A stretch of DNA of 64,000 bases from Atopomonas hussainii (GTDB lineage Bacteria; Pseudomonadota; Gammaproteobacteria; Pseudomonadales; Pseudomonadaceae), in contig NZ_FOAS01000013.1 of NCBI RefSeq assembly GCF_900109735.1, forward strand, positions 62,001 to 126,000, written 5' to 3'. Position numbers and translations under genes: made by a program. How positions within the stretch are numbered: the first letter of the stretch is position 1; every line of letters begins with the position of its first letter. The notes beneath the pieces are model-generated. The model did not search any database and had not been told where the DNA came from. It saw nothing but the letters and a program-made list of their open reading frames with translations. Shown here in pieces: positions 16,361 through 26,100 of this stretch.

Positions 16361-18061
16361 ATGTCTGACGCCGCCGCCCTCTCGGGCCTTGCCAAGCACC
16401 TTGTACTGTCTGGCGTGCTTGAAGAGCAAAAAGCCACGCAAGCTATGCAGCAAGCTTTGCGCGAACGCATCCCGCTGATCACCTACCTTGTGCAGCACAA
16501 ACTGGCCAATGCGCGCAAGATTACCGAAGTTGCTGCTGAGCAATTTGGCACGCCTTACTTTGACCTGAGCACTATCGACAAAGACAGCCAGCCCAAAGAC
16601 CTAGTCGCCGAAAAGCTGTGCCGTCAACACCGCGCACTGCCACTGCAAAAACGCGGCAACAAGCTGTATATCGCCATCTCCGACCCCACTAACCATCAAG
16701 CCATCACCGATATTCAATTCAGCGCCGGCCTGAGTGTCGATGCCGTTTTAGTGGATGACGACAAGCTTGGCGAAGCTATCGAAAAGTTTTTTGACTCGGC
16801 AGGCGCTGGGTTAGATGACCTTGGCGATGCCGAGCTTGATTCACTCGACGTGGAAGCCGTCAGTGACGACAAGCCTGAGGAAGGCGGCAACGAGGCTGAT
16901 GACGCGCCAGTGGTGCGCTTTGTGAATAAGATGCTACTGGACGCTATCAAAGGCGGCTCTTCTGACTTGCACTTTGAGCCCTACGAAAAAACCTACCGTG
17001 TGCGCTTTCGTACCGACGGCGTACTGCATGAGGTCGCCAAGCCGCCCATTCAGCTATCTAGCCGAATTTCCGCGCGCTTAAAAGTCATGGCCGCGTTGGA
17101 TATTTCTGAGCGCCGCAAACCGCAAGACGGGCGGATCAAGATGAAAATCTCCGCCAACAAGGCAATCGACTTCCGCGTGAACTCGATGCCCACACTGTGG
17201 GGCGAAAAGATTGTATTGCGGATTCTCGACCCCTCTAGCGCCAAAATGGGCATCGACGCACTGGGCTATGAGGACGCGCAGAAGCAACTCTACATGGAGG
17301 CGCTTGGCCAGCCCCAAGGCATGATTTTGGTAACCGGCCCAACAGGCTCAGGTAAAACCGTTTCGCTATACACCGGACTAAACATTCTCAACACCCCTGA
17401 GGTAAACATTTCTACCGCCGAAGACCCGGTAGAAATCAACCTTGAGGGCATTAACCAAGTTAACGTCAACCCCAAGCAAGGCATGGATTTCTCACAGGCC
17501 CTGCGCGCCTTCTTGCGCCAAGACCCTGACGTGATCATGGTGGGCGAGATTCGCGACCTTGAAACCGCCGAAATCGCCATTAAAGCCGCGCAGACTGGCC
17601 ACATGGTGATGTCTACGCTGCACACCAACAGCGCCGCAGAAACCTTAACGCGACTGCGCAACATGGGCGTACCGCCGTTTAACTTAGCCACCTCGGTGAA
17701 CCTGATTATTGCCCAGCGCCTAGCACGCAAGCTCTGCTCAAGCTGTAAGAAGCCCGTGGACGTACCCAGCGAGACCCTGCTACAGGAGGGTTTCACAGAA
17801 GCCGACATCGGCACCTTTAAGGTGTACGCACCGGTTGGCTGCGAAAACTGCAACGGCGGCTACAAAGGCCGAGTGGGTATTTATGAAGTGGTTAAAATCA
17901 CGCAACCCTTGCAACGCATTATCATGGAGGAAGGCAACTCCATCGAAATCAGCGACAAAGCACGCGCCGAGGGGTTTAATGACTTGCGCCGTTCAGGGCT
18001 TGTTAAGGTGATGCAGGGCGTCACCAGCCTTGAAGAGGTCAACCGGGTAACCAAGGACTAA
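16361..18061 (+). CDS. pilB: type IV pilus extension ATPase PilB
   Basis: Hexameric cytoplasmic ATPase that powers pilus assembly. From the ATG at 16361 it has 566 residues, exactly the P. aeruginosa length; an in-frame extension to 16265 is not needed. The N-terminal MshEN-like domains are followed by the catalytic core: Walker A GPTGSGKT near 326, the Asp box, Walker [13 protein letters not shown] near 388-400, the His box [14 protein letters not shown], and a zinc-binding tetracysteine (CSSCKK near 457-460 and CENCNGG near 493-497). It begins the pilB-pilC-pilD-coaE-yacG series. G+C in the sampled line is about 47%, lower than genes downstream. Confidence 0.98.
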   Translation: MSDAAALSGLAKHLVLSGVLEEQKATQAMQQALRERIPLITYLVQHKLANARKITEVAAEQFGTPYFDLSTIDKDSQPKDLVAEKLCRQHRALPLQKRGNKLYIAISDPTNHQAITDIQFSAGLSVDAVLVDDDKLGEAIEKFFDSAGAGLDDLGDAELDSLDVEAVSDDKPEEGGNEADDAPVVRFVNKMLLDAIKGGSSDLHFEPYEKTYRVRFRTDGVLHEVAKPPIQLSSRISARLKVMAALDISERRKPQDGRIKMKISANKAIDFRVNSMPTLWGEKIVLRILDPSSAKMGIDALGYEDAQKQLYMEALGQPQGMILVTGPTGSGKTVSLYTGLNILNTPEVNISTAEDPVEINLEGINQVNVNPKQGMDFSQALRAFLRQDPDVIMVGEIRDLETAEIAIKAAQTGHMVMSTLHTNSAAETLTRLRNMGVPPFNLATSVNLIIAQRLARKLCSSCKKPVDVPSETLLQEGFTEADIGTFKVYAPVGCENCNGGYKGRVGIYEVVKITQPLQRIIMEEGNSIEISDKARAEGFNDLRRSGLVKVMQGVTSLEEVNRVTKD

Positions 18062-18067
18062 CAAGCA

Positions 18068-19291
18068 ATGGCCGACAAAGCACTCAAAACCAGCATTTTT
18101 AGCTATGAGGGCACAGATAAAAAAGGCGCCAAAGTCAAAGGCGAAATGGGCGGGCAGAATATTGCCTTAGTCAAAGCCCAACTGCGCAAACAAGGCATCA
18201 ACCCGGGCAAAGTGCGCAAAAAAGCCCAGCCTCTACTTGGCGGCAAAGGCAAAAAGATCAAGCCGCTCGACATCGCTTTTTTTACTCGCCAGATGTCCAC
18301 CATGATGGCTTCCGGCGTGCCTTTGCTACAGTCGTTTGACATCATTGCCGAAGGGGTCGAGAACCCCAATATGCGCAATCTAGTCAACAACATTAAGCAC
18401 GATGTCGCAGCAGGTAATAGCTTGGCCGTTTCACTACGCAAGCACCCCCAATACTTTGACGACCTGTACTGCAACCTTGTTGACTCGGGCGAGCAATCCG
18501 GTGCGCTTGAAGCCTTGCTCGATCGCATCGCCACCTACAAGGAAAAAACGGAAGCACTGCGGGCCAAGATCAAAAAAGCCATGACCTACCCAATTGCGGT
18601 CATTGTGGTTGCCGTCATCGTAACGGCCATTCTGTTAATCAAGGTGGTGCCCACCTTCCAAGGCGTTTTTGCCGGCTTTGGCGCTGAGCTGCCCGCCTTC
18701 ACGCTGTTTGTTATTGGCATATCAGATTGGCTGCAACAATGGTGGTTTGCCGTGCTAGCCGGCTTTTTTGCTGTTGGCTATGGCTACAACCAAGCACACC
18801 AACGCTCTGAAGCCGTACGCGATGCAGTGGATAAAACAGCCCTAAAACTGCCCATTATGGGCGGTATTCTTTACAACTCCGTTGTAGCCCGCTACGCCAG
18901 AACCCTAGCTACCACGTTCGCTGCAGGCGTACCCCTTGTCGATGCGCTGGACTCAGTGGCCGGCGCGACAGGCAACGTGGTTTTCCGCACCGCCGTGCAC
19001 AAAATCAAAGCCGACGTCTCTAGCGGTATGCAATTGAACTTTTCCATGCGAACCGTAGGCATCTTCCCCGCCATGGCTATTCAAATGACCGCCATTGGTG
19101 AAGAGGCAGGCTCGCTGGACTATATGCTGGACAAGGTAGCCAACTACTACGAGGCCGAAGTCGACAATGCCGTCGACAATCTAACCGCCCTAATGGAGCC
19201 TATGATTATGGCTGTGCTGGGCATTCTGGTGGGCGGTCTTATTGTTGCCATGTACCTTCCTATCTTCTCGCTGGGCGGCGTTATTGGATAA
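18068..19291 (+). CDS. pilC: type IV pilus inner-membrane platform protein PilC
   Basis: The 407-residue polytopic platform protein couples PilB to pilin insertion. It has the two T2SF domain repeats: the first from about residue 70 (FFTRQMSTMMASGVPLLQSFD), the second near 275 (YARTLATTFAAGVPLVDALD). Membrane helices lie near 175-200 (IAVIVVAVIVTAILLIKVVP), 215-235 and the C terminus (MIMAVLGILVGGLIVAMYLP). It follows pilB after six bases and precedes pilD by four, a tight operon. Confidence 0.97.
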   Translation: MADKALKTSIFSYEGTDKKGAKVKGEMGGQNIALVKAQLRKQGINPGKVRKKAQPLLGGKGKKIKPLDIAFFTRQMSTMMASGVPLLQSFDIIAEGVENPNMRNLVNNIKHDVAAGNSLAVSLRKHPQYFDDLYCNLVDSGEQSGALEALLDRIATYKEKTEALRAKIKKAMTYPIAVIVVAVIVTAILLIKVVPTFQGVFAGFGAELPAFTLFVIGISDWLQQWWFAVLAGFFAVGYGYNQAHQRSEAVRDAVDKTALKLPIMGGILYNSVVARYARTLATTFAAGVPLVDALDSVAGATGNVVFRTAVHKIKADVSSGMQLNFSMRTVGIFPAMAIQMTAIGEEAGSLDYMLDKVANYYEAEVDNAVDNLTALMEPMIMAVLGILVGGLIVAMYLPIFSLGGVIG

Positions 19292-19295
19292 CTCC

Positions 19296-20171
19296 ATGCA
19301 ACCTTTCGACATCTTGGCCAGCTCCCCGCTGGCCTTTGTTTTTTGTGTTTTTATTCTCAGCCTACTGATTGGCAGCTTTTTAAATGTGGTAATCCATCGC
19401 CTGCCGATGATGCTGCAACGCGATTGGCAGGCGCAGGCGCGGGAGATTCTTGAGCTGCCGGAGCAAGGCCCTCAAGAAACCTTTAATTTGGTGCTGCCTA
19501 ATTCGCACTGCCCGCATTGCGACCATGAAATTAAGCCGTGGGAGAACATCCCGCTGCTGAGCTTTGCGTTTTTAGGCGGCAAGTGCTCCAGCTGCAAAGC
19601 GCCGATCAGTTGGCGTTATCCGCTGGTCGAGCTGCTCACTGCGCTGTTATCCGCCGTGGTGGCTTGGCAATTTGGCTTTACTTGGGCTTGCGCCGGTATG
19701 TTGCTGCTGACCTGGGGCTTGGTGGCGATGAGCCTGATTGATGTCGACCACCAACTGCTGCCCGACGTATTGGTGCTGCCGCTATTGTGGCTCGGCCTGT
19801 TAATCAATACCCAAGGCGTGCTGGCGACCTTGCCGGATGCCGTGATCGGCGCCGCAGCAGGCTACTTAAGCCTGTGGAGTGTGTTCTGGCTGTTCAAGCT
19901 GGTCACCGGCAAAGAAGGCATGGGCTATGGCGACTTCAAGCTGCTGGCTATGCTCGGCGCGTGGGGTGGCTGGCAAGTGCTGCCGCTAACCATTTTGCTC
20001 TCGTCGTTAGTCGGCGCCATTTTGGGCATCATCATTCTTAAAGCGCGTGGTGCGGATAACAGCACGCCGCTGCCGTTTGGCCCTTATCTGGCGATTGCTG
20101 GCTGGATTGCGCTGATCTGGGGTGAGCAAATCACTCAGTCCTATTTGCAGATCGCCGGTTTCGCTAACTGA
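19296..20171 (+). CDS. pilD: prepilin peptidase / N-methyltransferase PilD
   Basis: Inner-membrane aspartic protease that removes prepilin leaders and methylates the new N-terminal Phe; it also serves type II secretion pseudopilins. From ATG at 19296 it has 291 residues. The cytoplasmic zinc site C72, C75, C97, C100 (CPHC and CSSC) is at the same numbers as in P. aeruginosa PilD. The catalytic aspartates are in [11 protein letters not shown] (about D149) and GMGYGD (about D213). The extended frame to 19242 overlaps pilC and is rejected. G+C rises to about 58% here, marking the end of the low-G+C pilus block. Confidence 0.98.
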   Translation: MQPFDILASSPLAFVFCVFILSLLIGSFLNVVIHRLPMMLQRDWQAQAREILELPEQGPQETFNLVLPNSHCPHCDHEIKPWENIPLLSFAFLGGKCSSCKAPISWRYPLVELLTALLSAVVAWQFGFTWACAGMLLLTWGLVAMSLIDVDHQLLPDVLVLPLLWLGLLINTQGVLATLPDAVIGAAAGYLSLWSVFWLFKLVTGKEGMGYGDFKLLAMLGAWGGWQVLPLTILLSSLVGAILGIIILKARGADNSTPLPFGPYLAIAGWIALIWGEQITQSYLQIAGFAN

Positions 20172-20785
20172 TGTCGCATAAACCTTGGATTCTCGGCCTC
20201 ACCGGCGGTATCGGCAGCGGCAAAAGCGCCGCGGCTGAGGCCTTTGCCGCGCGCGGCATTCACACTGTGGATGCCGATCACGCGGCGCGCTGGGTGGTCG
20301 AGCCCGGTCGCCCCGCGCTAAGCCAGATTGCCGAGCGCTTTGGCGCCGAAATTCTGCAAGACAGCGGCGAATTAGACCGTGCCGCGCTGCGGCACATTGT
20401 CTTTGCCAAGCCCGAAGAGCGTCAGTGGCTGGAAGGCTTACTGCATCCGCTGATTCGTGATGAGATCGTTACACACTTAAGCCGCGCGCAATCGCCCTAC
20501 GCTATCTTGGTATCGCCGCTACTGTTGGAAACCAGCCAGCATCAGATGACTCAGCGCGTACTGGTGGTGGATGTACCCGAAGCCATGCAAATTACCCGCA
20601 CCAGCCGTCGCGACGGCGTGGATGAAACGCAAGTCCGTGCCATTATGCAGGCGCAAGCCAGTCGCGAAACGCGCTTAGCGCAAGCCCACGACGTGCTCAG
20701 CAATGACCGCGACCTGCACTGGCTGGAACAAGAAGTTGAACGCCTGCACCAGTTTTATCTCACTCTAACGCATAACCCCGCATGA
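20171..20785 (+). CDS. coaE: dephospho-CoA kinase
   Basis: Last step of coenzyme A synthesis, phosphorylating the ribose 3'-hydroxyl of dephospho-CoA. The 204 residues carry the P-loop [14 protein letters not shown] (9-21), [10 protein letters not shown], the lid region [10 protein letters not shown], and LLLETSQHQ followed by [12 protein letters not shown]. Its ATG overlaps the pilD stop (TGATG), so it is translationally coupled, the usual gammaproteobacterial pilD-coaE-yacG arrangement. Confidence 0.97.
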   Translation: MSHKPWILGLTGGIGSGKSAAAEAFAARGIHTVDADHAARWVVEPGRPALSQIAERFGAEILQDSGELDRAALRHIVFAKPEERQWLEGLLHPLIRDEIVTHLSRAQSPYAILVSPLLLETSQHQMTQRVLVVDVPEAMQITRTSRRDGVDETQVRAIMQAQASRETRLAQAHDVLSNDRDLHWLEQEVERLHQFYLTLTHNPA

Positions 20786-20979
20786 CCAAGCCAACCACCG
20801 TACCCTGCCCCACCTGCCAAAAACCCGTTGTTTGGAGTGACGCCAGCCCGCATCGGCCGTTTTGCAGCAAGCGCTGCCAGCTGATTGATTTAGGCGCTTG
20901 GGCGGCCGAAGAGCACAGCATCGCCGGGCCCAGCGCGGCCGAGACGATGTTCAGTGAAGACTGGGACAAGCTGCACTAA
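20782..20979 (+). CDS. yacG: DNA gyrase inhibitor YacG (zinc ribbon)
   Basis: A 65-residue protein with the YacG zinc site C9, C12, C28 and C32 (CPTC and CSKRC). YacG binds GyrB and inhibits gyrase in E. coli. The start overlaps the coaE stop by four bases (ATGA). The C-terminal tail after EEHSIAG is acidic as in the family. Confidence 0.95.
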   Translation: MTKPTTVPCPTCQKPVVWSDASPHRPFCSKRCQLIDLGAWAAEEHSIAGPSAAETMFSEDWDKLH

Positions 20980-20996
20980 GCGCTGCTAGAGGGCGT

Positions 20997-21665
20997 TTAT
21001 TTCCACGGCGCTTGCAGGTAGCGCGTGCGATTAAAGGTCTCCAGCCACTCTGGCTTAAAGATCACCAAGGCCGACACCACAGTGCCGTTGATAAACGCCT
21101 CTGGGAACATGATCAGCCACAGATAGCCCGCGTAGTCTTGCAGCCAAAATGGCAGCTCGAAGCCATCGGCCTGCAAAATCCACAACCCCAGCAGCGCCAC
21201 AAGCATGGCCGTGAGCGCGGCGGGAAAGAAGCCGCACAAAAAGATATACACAAACAAATTGCGCGGCTGCTGACGCTCCACCCACAAGGCGCAGCCTTCG
21301 GCGATGGCCACCGGCAAGGCCACCCAGAGCAAAAAATTAAAGCCCCACGCATCGACGTCCAGTTGGCCGAGCAGAATCAGCCCCGCTTGCGCCACCGCGC
21401 CGGCGAGCACCGCCAAGGGCCAGTCGAGCAGCAACACCGCCGCGGTTAAGCCTAAGAAGTGAAAGCTCACCCCACCGTCGAAGTCGCGCTGCACTAACCA
21501 TAAGAGCAACAAGGCGAAGGTGCTGCCGAACAGCAAGTGCTGGCGGCGTGCATCGCTGAAAAGCTCTATCCAGGGCGCCCGCGCGATGGCTAACAGCAGC
21601 AATGGCGCGCTCATCCACAATGCCTGTTCGGCCAGCGTTGGCGAGAGCAATTCGCTGCTGATCAT
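20997..21665 (-). CDS. CbiM-like energy-coupling-factor membrane protein
   Basis: A 222-residue membrane protein with about six helices. The segment GVSFHFLGLTAAVLLLDWPLA resembles the CbiM core that forms the metal-entry site in cobalt/nickel ECF transporters. No CbiN/Q/O genes are near, and the protein does not begin Met-His as true CbiM does, so the transport function is uncertain. I chose ATG at 21665 (GGAG seven bases upstream); it overlaps the acetyltransferase stop by four bases. A similar orphan gene sits between yacG and ndh in P. aeruginosa as I recall. Confidence 0.7.
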   Translation of the reverse strand: MISSELLSPTLAEQALWMSAPLLLLAIARAPWIELFSDARRQHLLFGSTFALLLLWLVQRDFDGGVSFHFLGLTAAVLLLDWPLAVLAGAVAQAGLILLGQLDVDAWGFNFLLWVALPVAIAEGCALWVERQQPRNLFVYIFLCGFFPAALTAMLVALLGLWILQADGFELPFWLQDYAGYLWLIMFPEAFINGTVVSALVIFKPEWLETFNRTRYLQAPWK

Positions 21666-22090
21666 GTGCTCGCTCCATGGCTGATCGAGCACAGCTGCAC
21701 ATCGTCACGCAGCTGCCAGCCGGCTTGCGCCTGCCAAAACGAGCGCGCACTGGCTGAATCGGCCAGCACCAACACATGGCTTTTCTGAATGCCCGCCGCG
21801 GCTAAGCGCTTAAGCGCCTCGGCTAATAACTGGCGCGCCAGCCCCTGGAGCTGCCACGCCGGCATTACAAACAAGTGCTGCAAGTAGCCACGCCGACCAT
21901 CGTGCCCCGCCATCACGCCGGCAATCACGCTGCCTGCATGCTCGATCAGCAGCGAAAAACCGGGGTTGCGCGCCAAGTAGGCGCAAAACGGTGCATAGGC
22001 ATCGTCTTCACGCACGCACAGGCCCGGCGTTTGCTGCCAAATCGCTAACAGCGCCGCGTGATCGGCTTCGGTAACTGCCCGTAATTGCAT
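21662..22090 (-). CDS. GNAT family N-acetyltransferase
   Basis: A 142-residue single-domain GNAT protein. It has the N-terminal MQLRAVTEADHAALLAIW, the beta4-beta5 segment GVMAGHDGRRGYLQHLFV, the acetyl-CoA loop QLQGLARQLLAEALKRL (Q/RxxGxG/A type) and ASARSFWQAQAGWQL near the end. Substrate is unknown. Its stop overlaps the CbiM-like ATG, so the two are co-translated. Confidence 0.85.
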   Translation of the reverse strand: MQLRAVTEADHAALLAIWQQTPGLCVREDDAYAPFCAYLARNPGFSLLIEHAGSVIAGVMAGHDGRRGYLQHLFVMPAWQLQGLARQLLAEALKRLAAAGIQKSHVLVLADSASARSFWQAQAGWQLRDDVQLCSISHGAST

Positions 22091-22212
22091 GCCTACGCCC
22101 TCGCTAGGATGAGGTGTGAGCTTAACGACAAGCCTAAACTCCTGCCAACAAGCGTCACCCCCAGCAGCCTGCGCTGCTAGAATAAGCGCATTTCACGCCA
22201 AAGGCAGACCAC

Positions 22213-22386
22213 ATGGCCAGTAAGCTCTCCCCGGAAGATCAAGCACGGGTCGACGACTACTTAAGCGCCCCGCAACACCAAGTCGAACGCGCGCCGTTTA
22301 AGCCGCTGCGTTTGTTATTCATGGTGATTGCCACGGTCATTGTGCTTGGCCTGTTCAGCCGCCTGCTCACCTACTGGCTGCTGTAA
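22213..22386 (+). CDS. DUF3094 small membrane protein
   Basis: A 57-residue protein. It begins MASKLSPEDQARVDDYLSA, has a basic stretch (RAPFKPLRLL) and one C-terminal transmembrane helix (LLFMVIATVIVLGLFSRLL). This is the DUF3094 family found just upstream of ndh in pseudomonads. The ATG at 22213 follows GGCAGACCAC, a weak ribosome site. Function unknown. Confidence 0.8.
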   Translation: MASKLSPEDQARVDDYLSAPQHQVERAPFKPLRLLFMVIATVIVLGLFSRLLTYWLL

Positions 22387-22419
22387 TGCAACGATTTCTT
22401 ACTGCTATGAGAGTGTTCC

Positions 22420-23718
22420 ATGACCCATCGCATCGTGATTGTCGGCGGCGGCGCCGGCGGCCTCGAGCTCGCCACCCGGCTGGGTAACAGCCTAGGCAAG
22501 CGCGGCAAAGCACAGATCACCCTGATCGACGCCAACCTCACGCATATCTGGAAGCCCCTGCTGCACGAAGTGGCCGCCGGCTCGCTGAATACCTCGGATG
22601 ACGAGCTGAACTACTTAGCGCAAGCCAAGTGGAATCACTTCGAGTTCCAACTGGGGCGCATGTGCGGCTTAGATCGCGAGGCAAAAAGCGTACAGCTCGA
22701 AGCCTTGCAGGATGAGAACGGCAACGAGCTGGTGGCATCACGCAGCATCAGCTACGACAGCTTAGTGATCGCCGTGGGCAGCACCACCAACGATTTCGGC
22801 ACGCCCGGCGCGAAAGATAACTGCATCTTTCTCGATACCCGCGCGCAAGCCGAGCGCTTCCACCGCAAGCTGCTGCGCCACTACATGCGCAGCCACGCCC
22901 AGCAAGACACCCAGCAAAGCATCAAGGTCGCCATCATCGGCGCCGGTGCGACGGGCGTTGAACTGTCGGCCGAGCTGCACCACGCCGCGCGAGAGCTTAA
23001 AGCCTACGGCTTTAAAGGCATCGAGCCGGAAGACCTGCGCATCACCTTGGTGGAAGCCAGCCCGCGCGTGTTGCCCGCCCTGCCCGACCGCATTGCTGGC
23101 CCGGTGACTGCCACCTTGCGCCGCTTGGGCGTCACAGTGCTAACGGGCTCGGCCGTGAGTGAGGTCACCCCAGAAGGCTTAAAGCTGCAAAACGGCCAAG
23201 AAATTCCCGCCACCATCAAGGTGTGGGCCGCCGGTATTCGCGCCCCGCGCTTTTTGGCTGGTATTGGCGGCCTAGAGAGCAACCGCCTCAATCAGTTGAT
23301 GGTCAAACCCACTCTGCAAACCACGCTGGATGAGCATATCTACGCGCTGGGCGATTGCGCCGCCTGCGCCCTGCACGACAACCCCGAGCGCTTCGTGCCG
23401 CCACGCGCGCAAGCCGCGCACCAGATGGCTTCGCTGTTGGCTAAGTCGTTCAAGGCCAAGCTGGCCGGCAAAGCGCTGCCTGAGTTTCGTTACCGCGATT
23501 ATGGTTCGCTGATTTCGCTATCCAGCTTTAGCGCGGTCGGTAACCTGATGGGCAACCTGACCGGCGATGTGATGCTCGAAGGGCGCATGGCGCGTTGGTT
23601 CTATGTGTCGCTGTATCGCCTGCACCAAGCTGCGCTGTTTGGCTGGTTCCGCACCTTGCTGTTAATGGCCAGCGATCGACTCGGACGCAGCACAGAGCCG
23701 CGACTCAAGCTACATTAA
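22420..23718 (+). CDS. ndh: type II NADH:quinone oxidoreductase
   Basis: Non-proton-pumping NADH dehydrogenase at the inner membrane. The 432 residues have the FAD-binding N terminus HRIVIVGGGAGGLELATRLG, the second nucleotide motif VAIIGAGATGVELSAEL for NADH, and IYALGDCAACA near residue 305-315 for FAD. The C terminus (WFYVSLYRLHQAALFGWFRTLLLMASDR) is the amphipathic membrane-binding part. Gene order DUF3094-ndh agrees with P. aeruginosa. Confidence 0.97.
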   Translation: MTHRIVIVGGGAGGLELATRLGNSLGKRGKAQITLIDANLTHIWKPLLHEVAAGSLNTSDDELNYLAQAKWNHFEFQLGRMCGLDREAKSVQLEALQDENGNELVASRSISYDSLVIAVGSTTNDFGTPGAKDNCIFLDTRAQAERFHRKLLRHYMRSHAQQDTQQSIKVAIIGAGATGVELSAELHHAARELKAYGFKGIEPEDLRITLVEASPRVLPALPDRIAGPVTATLRRLGVTVLTGSAVSEVTPEGLKLQNGQEIPATIKVWAAGIRAPRFLAGIGGLESNRLNQLMVKPTLQTTLDEHIYALGDCAACALHDNPERFVPPRAQAAHQMASLLAKSFKAKLAGKALPEFRYRDYGSLISLSSFSAVGNLMGNLTGDVMLEGRMARWFYVSLYRLHQAALFGWFRTLLLMASDRLGRSTEPRLKLH

Positions 23719-23737
23719 CGGGGAACGTTTATGTTTT

Positions 23738-23757
23738 GGAGCGGGTGCGCCCGCTCC
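23738..23757. terminator. perfect hairpin after ndh
   Basis: GGAGCGGG, TGCG loop, CCCGCTCC: an 8-bp perfect stem 20 bases after the ndh stop, without a U-tract. Possibly a transcript-stabilising or weak termination hairpin before the next gene. Confidence 0.4.
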
Positions 23758-23774
23758 AGCTGCGAGAGAAGCCC

Positions 23775-24554
23775 ATGCCCTGGCGTTACCTACTGCTGAT
23801 ATTTTGCTGGCTTTGGCTGCCCACCTCGCAGGCTCAGGAGCCCGCGCTGCCGCTGTATTACATCGATAAGGCGCCGTACTACTTCACTCATGCCCAGCAG
23901 CCCAGCGGCTTCTTGCTCGCTCGGGCCATGCTAATTCTGCAAACCGCCGGCATTAGCAGCCAACCGCGTGAGCGCCCAGCGCCGCGCATCCTGCATGAAC
24001 TCAACCGCGACGGTGCGCCGTTTTGCAGTGTTGGCTGGTTTAAGACCGCCGAGCGCGAGGCTATTGCCTGGTTTTCTTCACCTATCCACCAAGACGTGCC
24101 CATGTGGCTCTTAGTGCGGCAAGAAGATGCTGGCGAGATGGTCAATTTCAAAAGCCTGCACAGCCTGCTGCAAGCGCCCTATCGCGTGGGTGTGGTAAGC
24201 GGTTTTTCCTATGGTGCGGAACTCGACCGGCAACTTGAGCAGGCTCGTCTTGAGGTAGACCGGCAAGCGAAAAGCGTTGAAATCGCCATTGAGCGGCTGC
24301 TCGCTCGGCGCGTTGATGCCGTGCTCGCCGACCGGGTGGAAACCACCTACCTGCTCAACAAGCAAGGCTTGCCCAGTGACCAGCTGTTGGCCGTGCGCTT
24401 TGCGGACATTCCACCGGGCAGCCTCCGTTACCTGATGTGCTCGGCGAATTTACCGGTGAGCACGCAACGGGCAATCGACGCGGCCATTGCCCAGCTCACC
24501 GCACAGCACTTGTTTAGCGTGAGCGCTCCACCCGACGCAGCGCCGATCCCCTAG
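23775..24554 (+). CDS. periplasmic solute-binding protein, family 3 type
   Basis: A 259-residue exported protein. The ATG at 23775 gives a signal peptide (MPWRYLLLIFCWLWLPTSQA, then QEPAL); the frame's extension to 23595 lies inside ndh. LPLYYIDKAPYYF, PFCSVGWFKTAEREAIAWFSSP and YRVGVVSGFSYG resemble the lobes of amino-acid-type binding proteins (SBP_bac_3), as found in orphan PA-type sensors. No permease genes are adjacent, so it may not belong to a transporter. It follows ndh by about 56 bases and could be co-transcribed. Confidence 0.75.
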   Translation: MPWRYLLLIFCWLWLPTSQAQEPALPLYYIDKAPYYFTHAQQPSGFLLARAMLILQTAGISSQPRERPAPRILHELNRDGAPFCSVGWFKTAEREAIAWFSSPIHQDVPMWLLVRQEDAGEMVNFKSLHSLLQAPYRVGVVSGFSYGAELDRQLEQARLEVDRQAKSVEIAIERLLARRVDAVLADRVETTYLLNKQGLPSDQLLAVRFADIPPGSLRYLMCSANLPVSTQRAIDAAIAQLTAQHLFSVSAPPDAAPIP

Positions 24555-24569
24555 CCTATCAGCGCACGG

Positions 24570-25442
24570 TTAGCGCCAATCCTCACGCACCCGCGTTAGC
24601 CCTTCTTGCGCCACGCTAGCCACCAGCTGGCCTTGGCGATTGAAGATCGACGCGCGCGAGAAGCCGCGAGCATTCCCCGCCCACGGGCTATCCATGGCGT
24701 AGAGCAGCCAGTCGTCCATGCGCAGGTCATCGCGGTGGAACCAAATCGCGTGGTCGAGGCTCGCCACCTGCATAAACTTCTGGAACACGCTCACCCCGTG
24801 CGGCTGCATGGAAGTAGTGAGCAGGTTGAAGTCCGAGGCATAAGCCAGCAGGTATTTGTGCAGGTGCGGGTCATCGGGCAGCACGCCATCAGCCTTAAAC
24901 CACACGTACTTCACCGGCTCGCAGGGCTTAGGGGCAAACGGGTTAATTAAGGTTACCGGGCGAATTTCGATGGGTTTGTCGCTGATCGCCCGCTCGCGCA
25001 TACGCTCAGGAATCATCGGCGCCACCATGCGCGCCAGCTCGACTTCGGATTTGTAGTTTTCTGGGCCATCCACCTCGGGCATCGGCAGCTGGTGATGAAA
25101 GCCGTCTTCAATGGTCTGGAACGACGCCATACAGGTAAAAATCGGCTTACCTTTCTGGATGCCGGTTACCCGACGGGTGCAAAAGCTGCCGCCATCGCGC
25201 ACCGGATCGACCATATACACCACCGGCACGCTGGCATCGCCGGGGCGCAGAAAGTAGCCGTGCAACGAGTGCACATGGCGCGCCTCATCTACGGTTTGAC
25301 TGGCCGCCGAGAGCGATTGGCCGAGCACTTGCCCGCCGAACAGCTGACGAAAGCCTAAATCTTGGCTGGCACCACGAAACAGGTTTTCTTCAATCGGCTC
25401 GAGGGCGAGCAAACTGACCAGATCCGACAACACTTGGCTCAT
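24570..25442 (-). CDS. tesB: acyl-CoA thioesterase II
   Basis: Hydrolyses medium- and long-chain acyl-CoA. The ATG at 25442 (GGAG five bases upstream) gives 290 residues, the family length; the track-level extension to 25565 is unsupported. The double hot-dog fold shows FGGQVLGQSLSAASQTV, HSLHGYFLRPGD, and in the C-terminal half VASLDHAIWFHR with the catalytic Asp. It is convergent with the solute-binding protein gene. Confidence 0.95.
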   Translation of the reverse strand: MSQVLSDLVSLLALEPIEENLFRGASQDLGFRQLFGGQVLGQSLSAASQTVDEARHVHSLHGYFLRPGDASVPVVYMVDPVRDGGSFCTRRVTGIQKGKPIFTCMASFQTIEDGFHHQLPMPEVDGPENYKSEVELARMVAPMIPERMRERAISDKPIEIRPVTLINPFAPKPCEPVKYVWFKADGVLPDDPHLHKYLLAYASDFNLLTTSMQPHGVSVFQKFMQVASLDHAIWFHRDDLRMDDWLLYAMDSPWAGNARGFSRASIFNRQGQLVASVAQEGLTRVREDWR

Positions 25443-25506
25443 GGCAACTCCGGCAAACATTAAATCGTTGAATAAAAAAATACGCGGTGTATCAGCTACA
25501 GCAATG

Positions 25507-26100
25507 TTAGCCCGAAGTACCGCCGCACGATAACCACTGCGCGCGCGACAAGCGATACAGCACATGCGGCGCTAGGGCATGCTCGGCGGGCAACGCTGGG
25601 TGGAGAAAATCGCCGCCGCTATCGCGCTGCATGCCTAAGCGCTGCATCAAACGCTGCGAACGCTGATTGCTCACGGAGGTAAACGACACCAGCTCTGTCA
25701 GCGCCAGCTCAGTGAAGGCCCAGCTGAGCACAGCGTGCGCCGCCTCATACGCTAAGCCTTGGCCCCACGCGCTGCGCACTAAGCGCCAGCCAATTTCCAC
25801 CGCCGGCGCGCAAGGCAACGCCTGCGCCACCTTAAGCAAACCGCAAAAGCCCAGTAAAGCGCCGCTGTGCCGGCACTCGAGGGCGCATAAGCCAAAACCT
25901 TCGCGCTGCCAGTGCGCGTCGATGCGTGCCAGCAGCGCATCGCTTTGCTCGCGATTGAGCACGGCGGGGAAATGCGCCATCACCTCGGCATCGGCATTCA
26001 TTGCCGCAAACGCGGCGCTATCGGCCGCGCTAAAGCGGCGCAGCCATAGCCTTGGGGTTTGCAGTACAGTGGTGGCCTGTTGTTCTGAGCTTGCGCGCAT
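25507..26100 (-). CDS. GNAT acetyltransferase, RimJ/RimL type
   Basis: A 197-residue acetyltransferase of the group that acts on proteins or small molecules: TPRLWLRRFSAAD at the N terminus, EIGWRLVRSAWGQGLAYEAAHAVLSWAF carrying the acetyl-CoA loop (WGQGLA), and SFTSVSNQRSQRLMQRLGM. The start has AAAGG upstream; this ribosome site lies inside the first codons of the divergent HDAC-like gene, and the two ATGs overlap in the sequence CATG. Confidence 0.88.
   Translation of the reverse strand: MRASSEQQATTVLQTPRLWLRRFSAADSAAFAAMNADAEVMAHFPAVLNREQSDALLARIDAHWQREGFGLCALECRHSGALLGFCGLLKVAQALPCAPAVEIGWRLVRSAWGQGLAYEAAHAVLSWAFTELALTELVSFTSVSNQRSQRLMQRLGMQRDSGGDFLHPALPAEHALAPHVLYRLSRAQWLSCGGTSG

Noticed and set aside
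25667-26098. Upstream extension of the HDAC-like protein
   Set aside because: It is antisense to the acetyltransferase gene and has no domain similarity.
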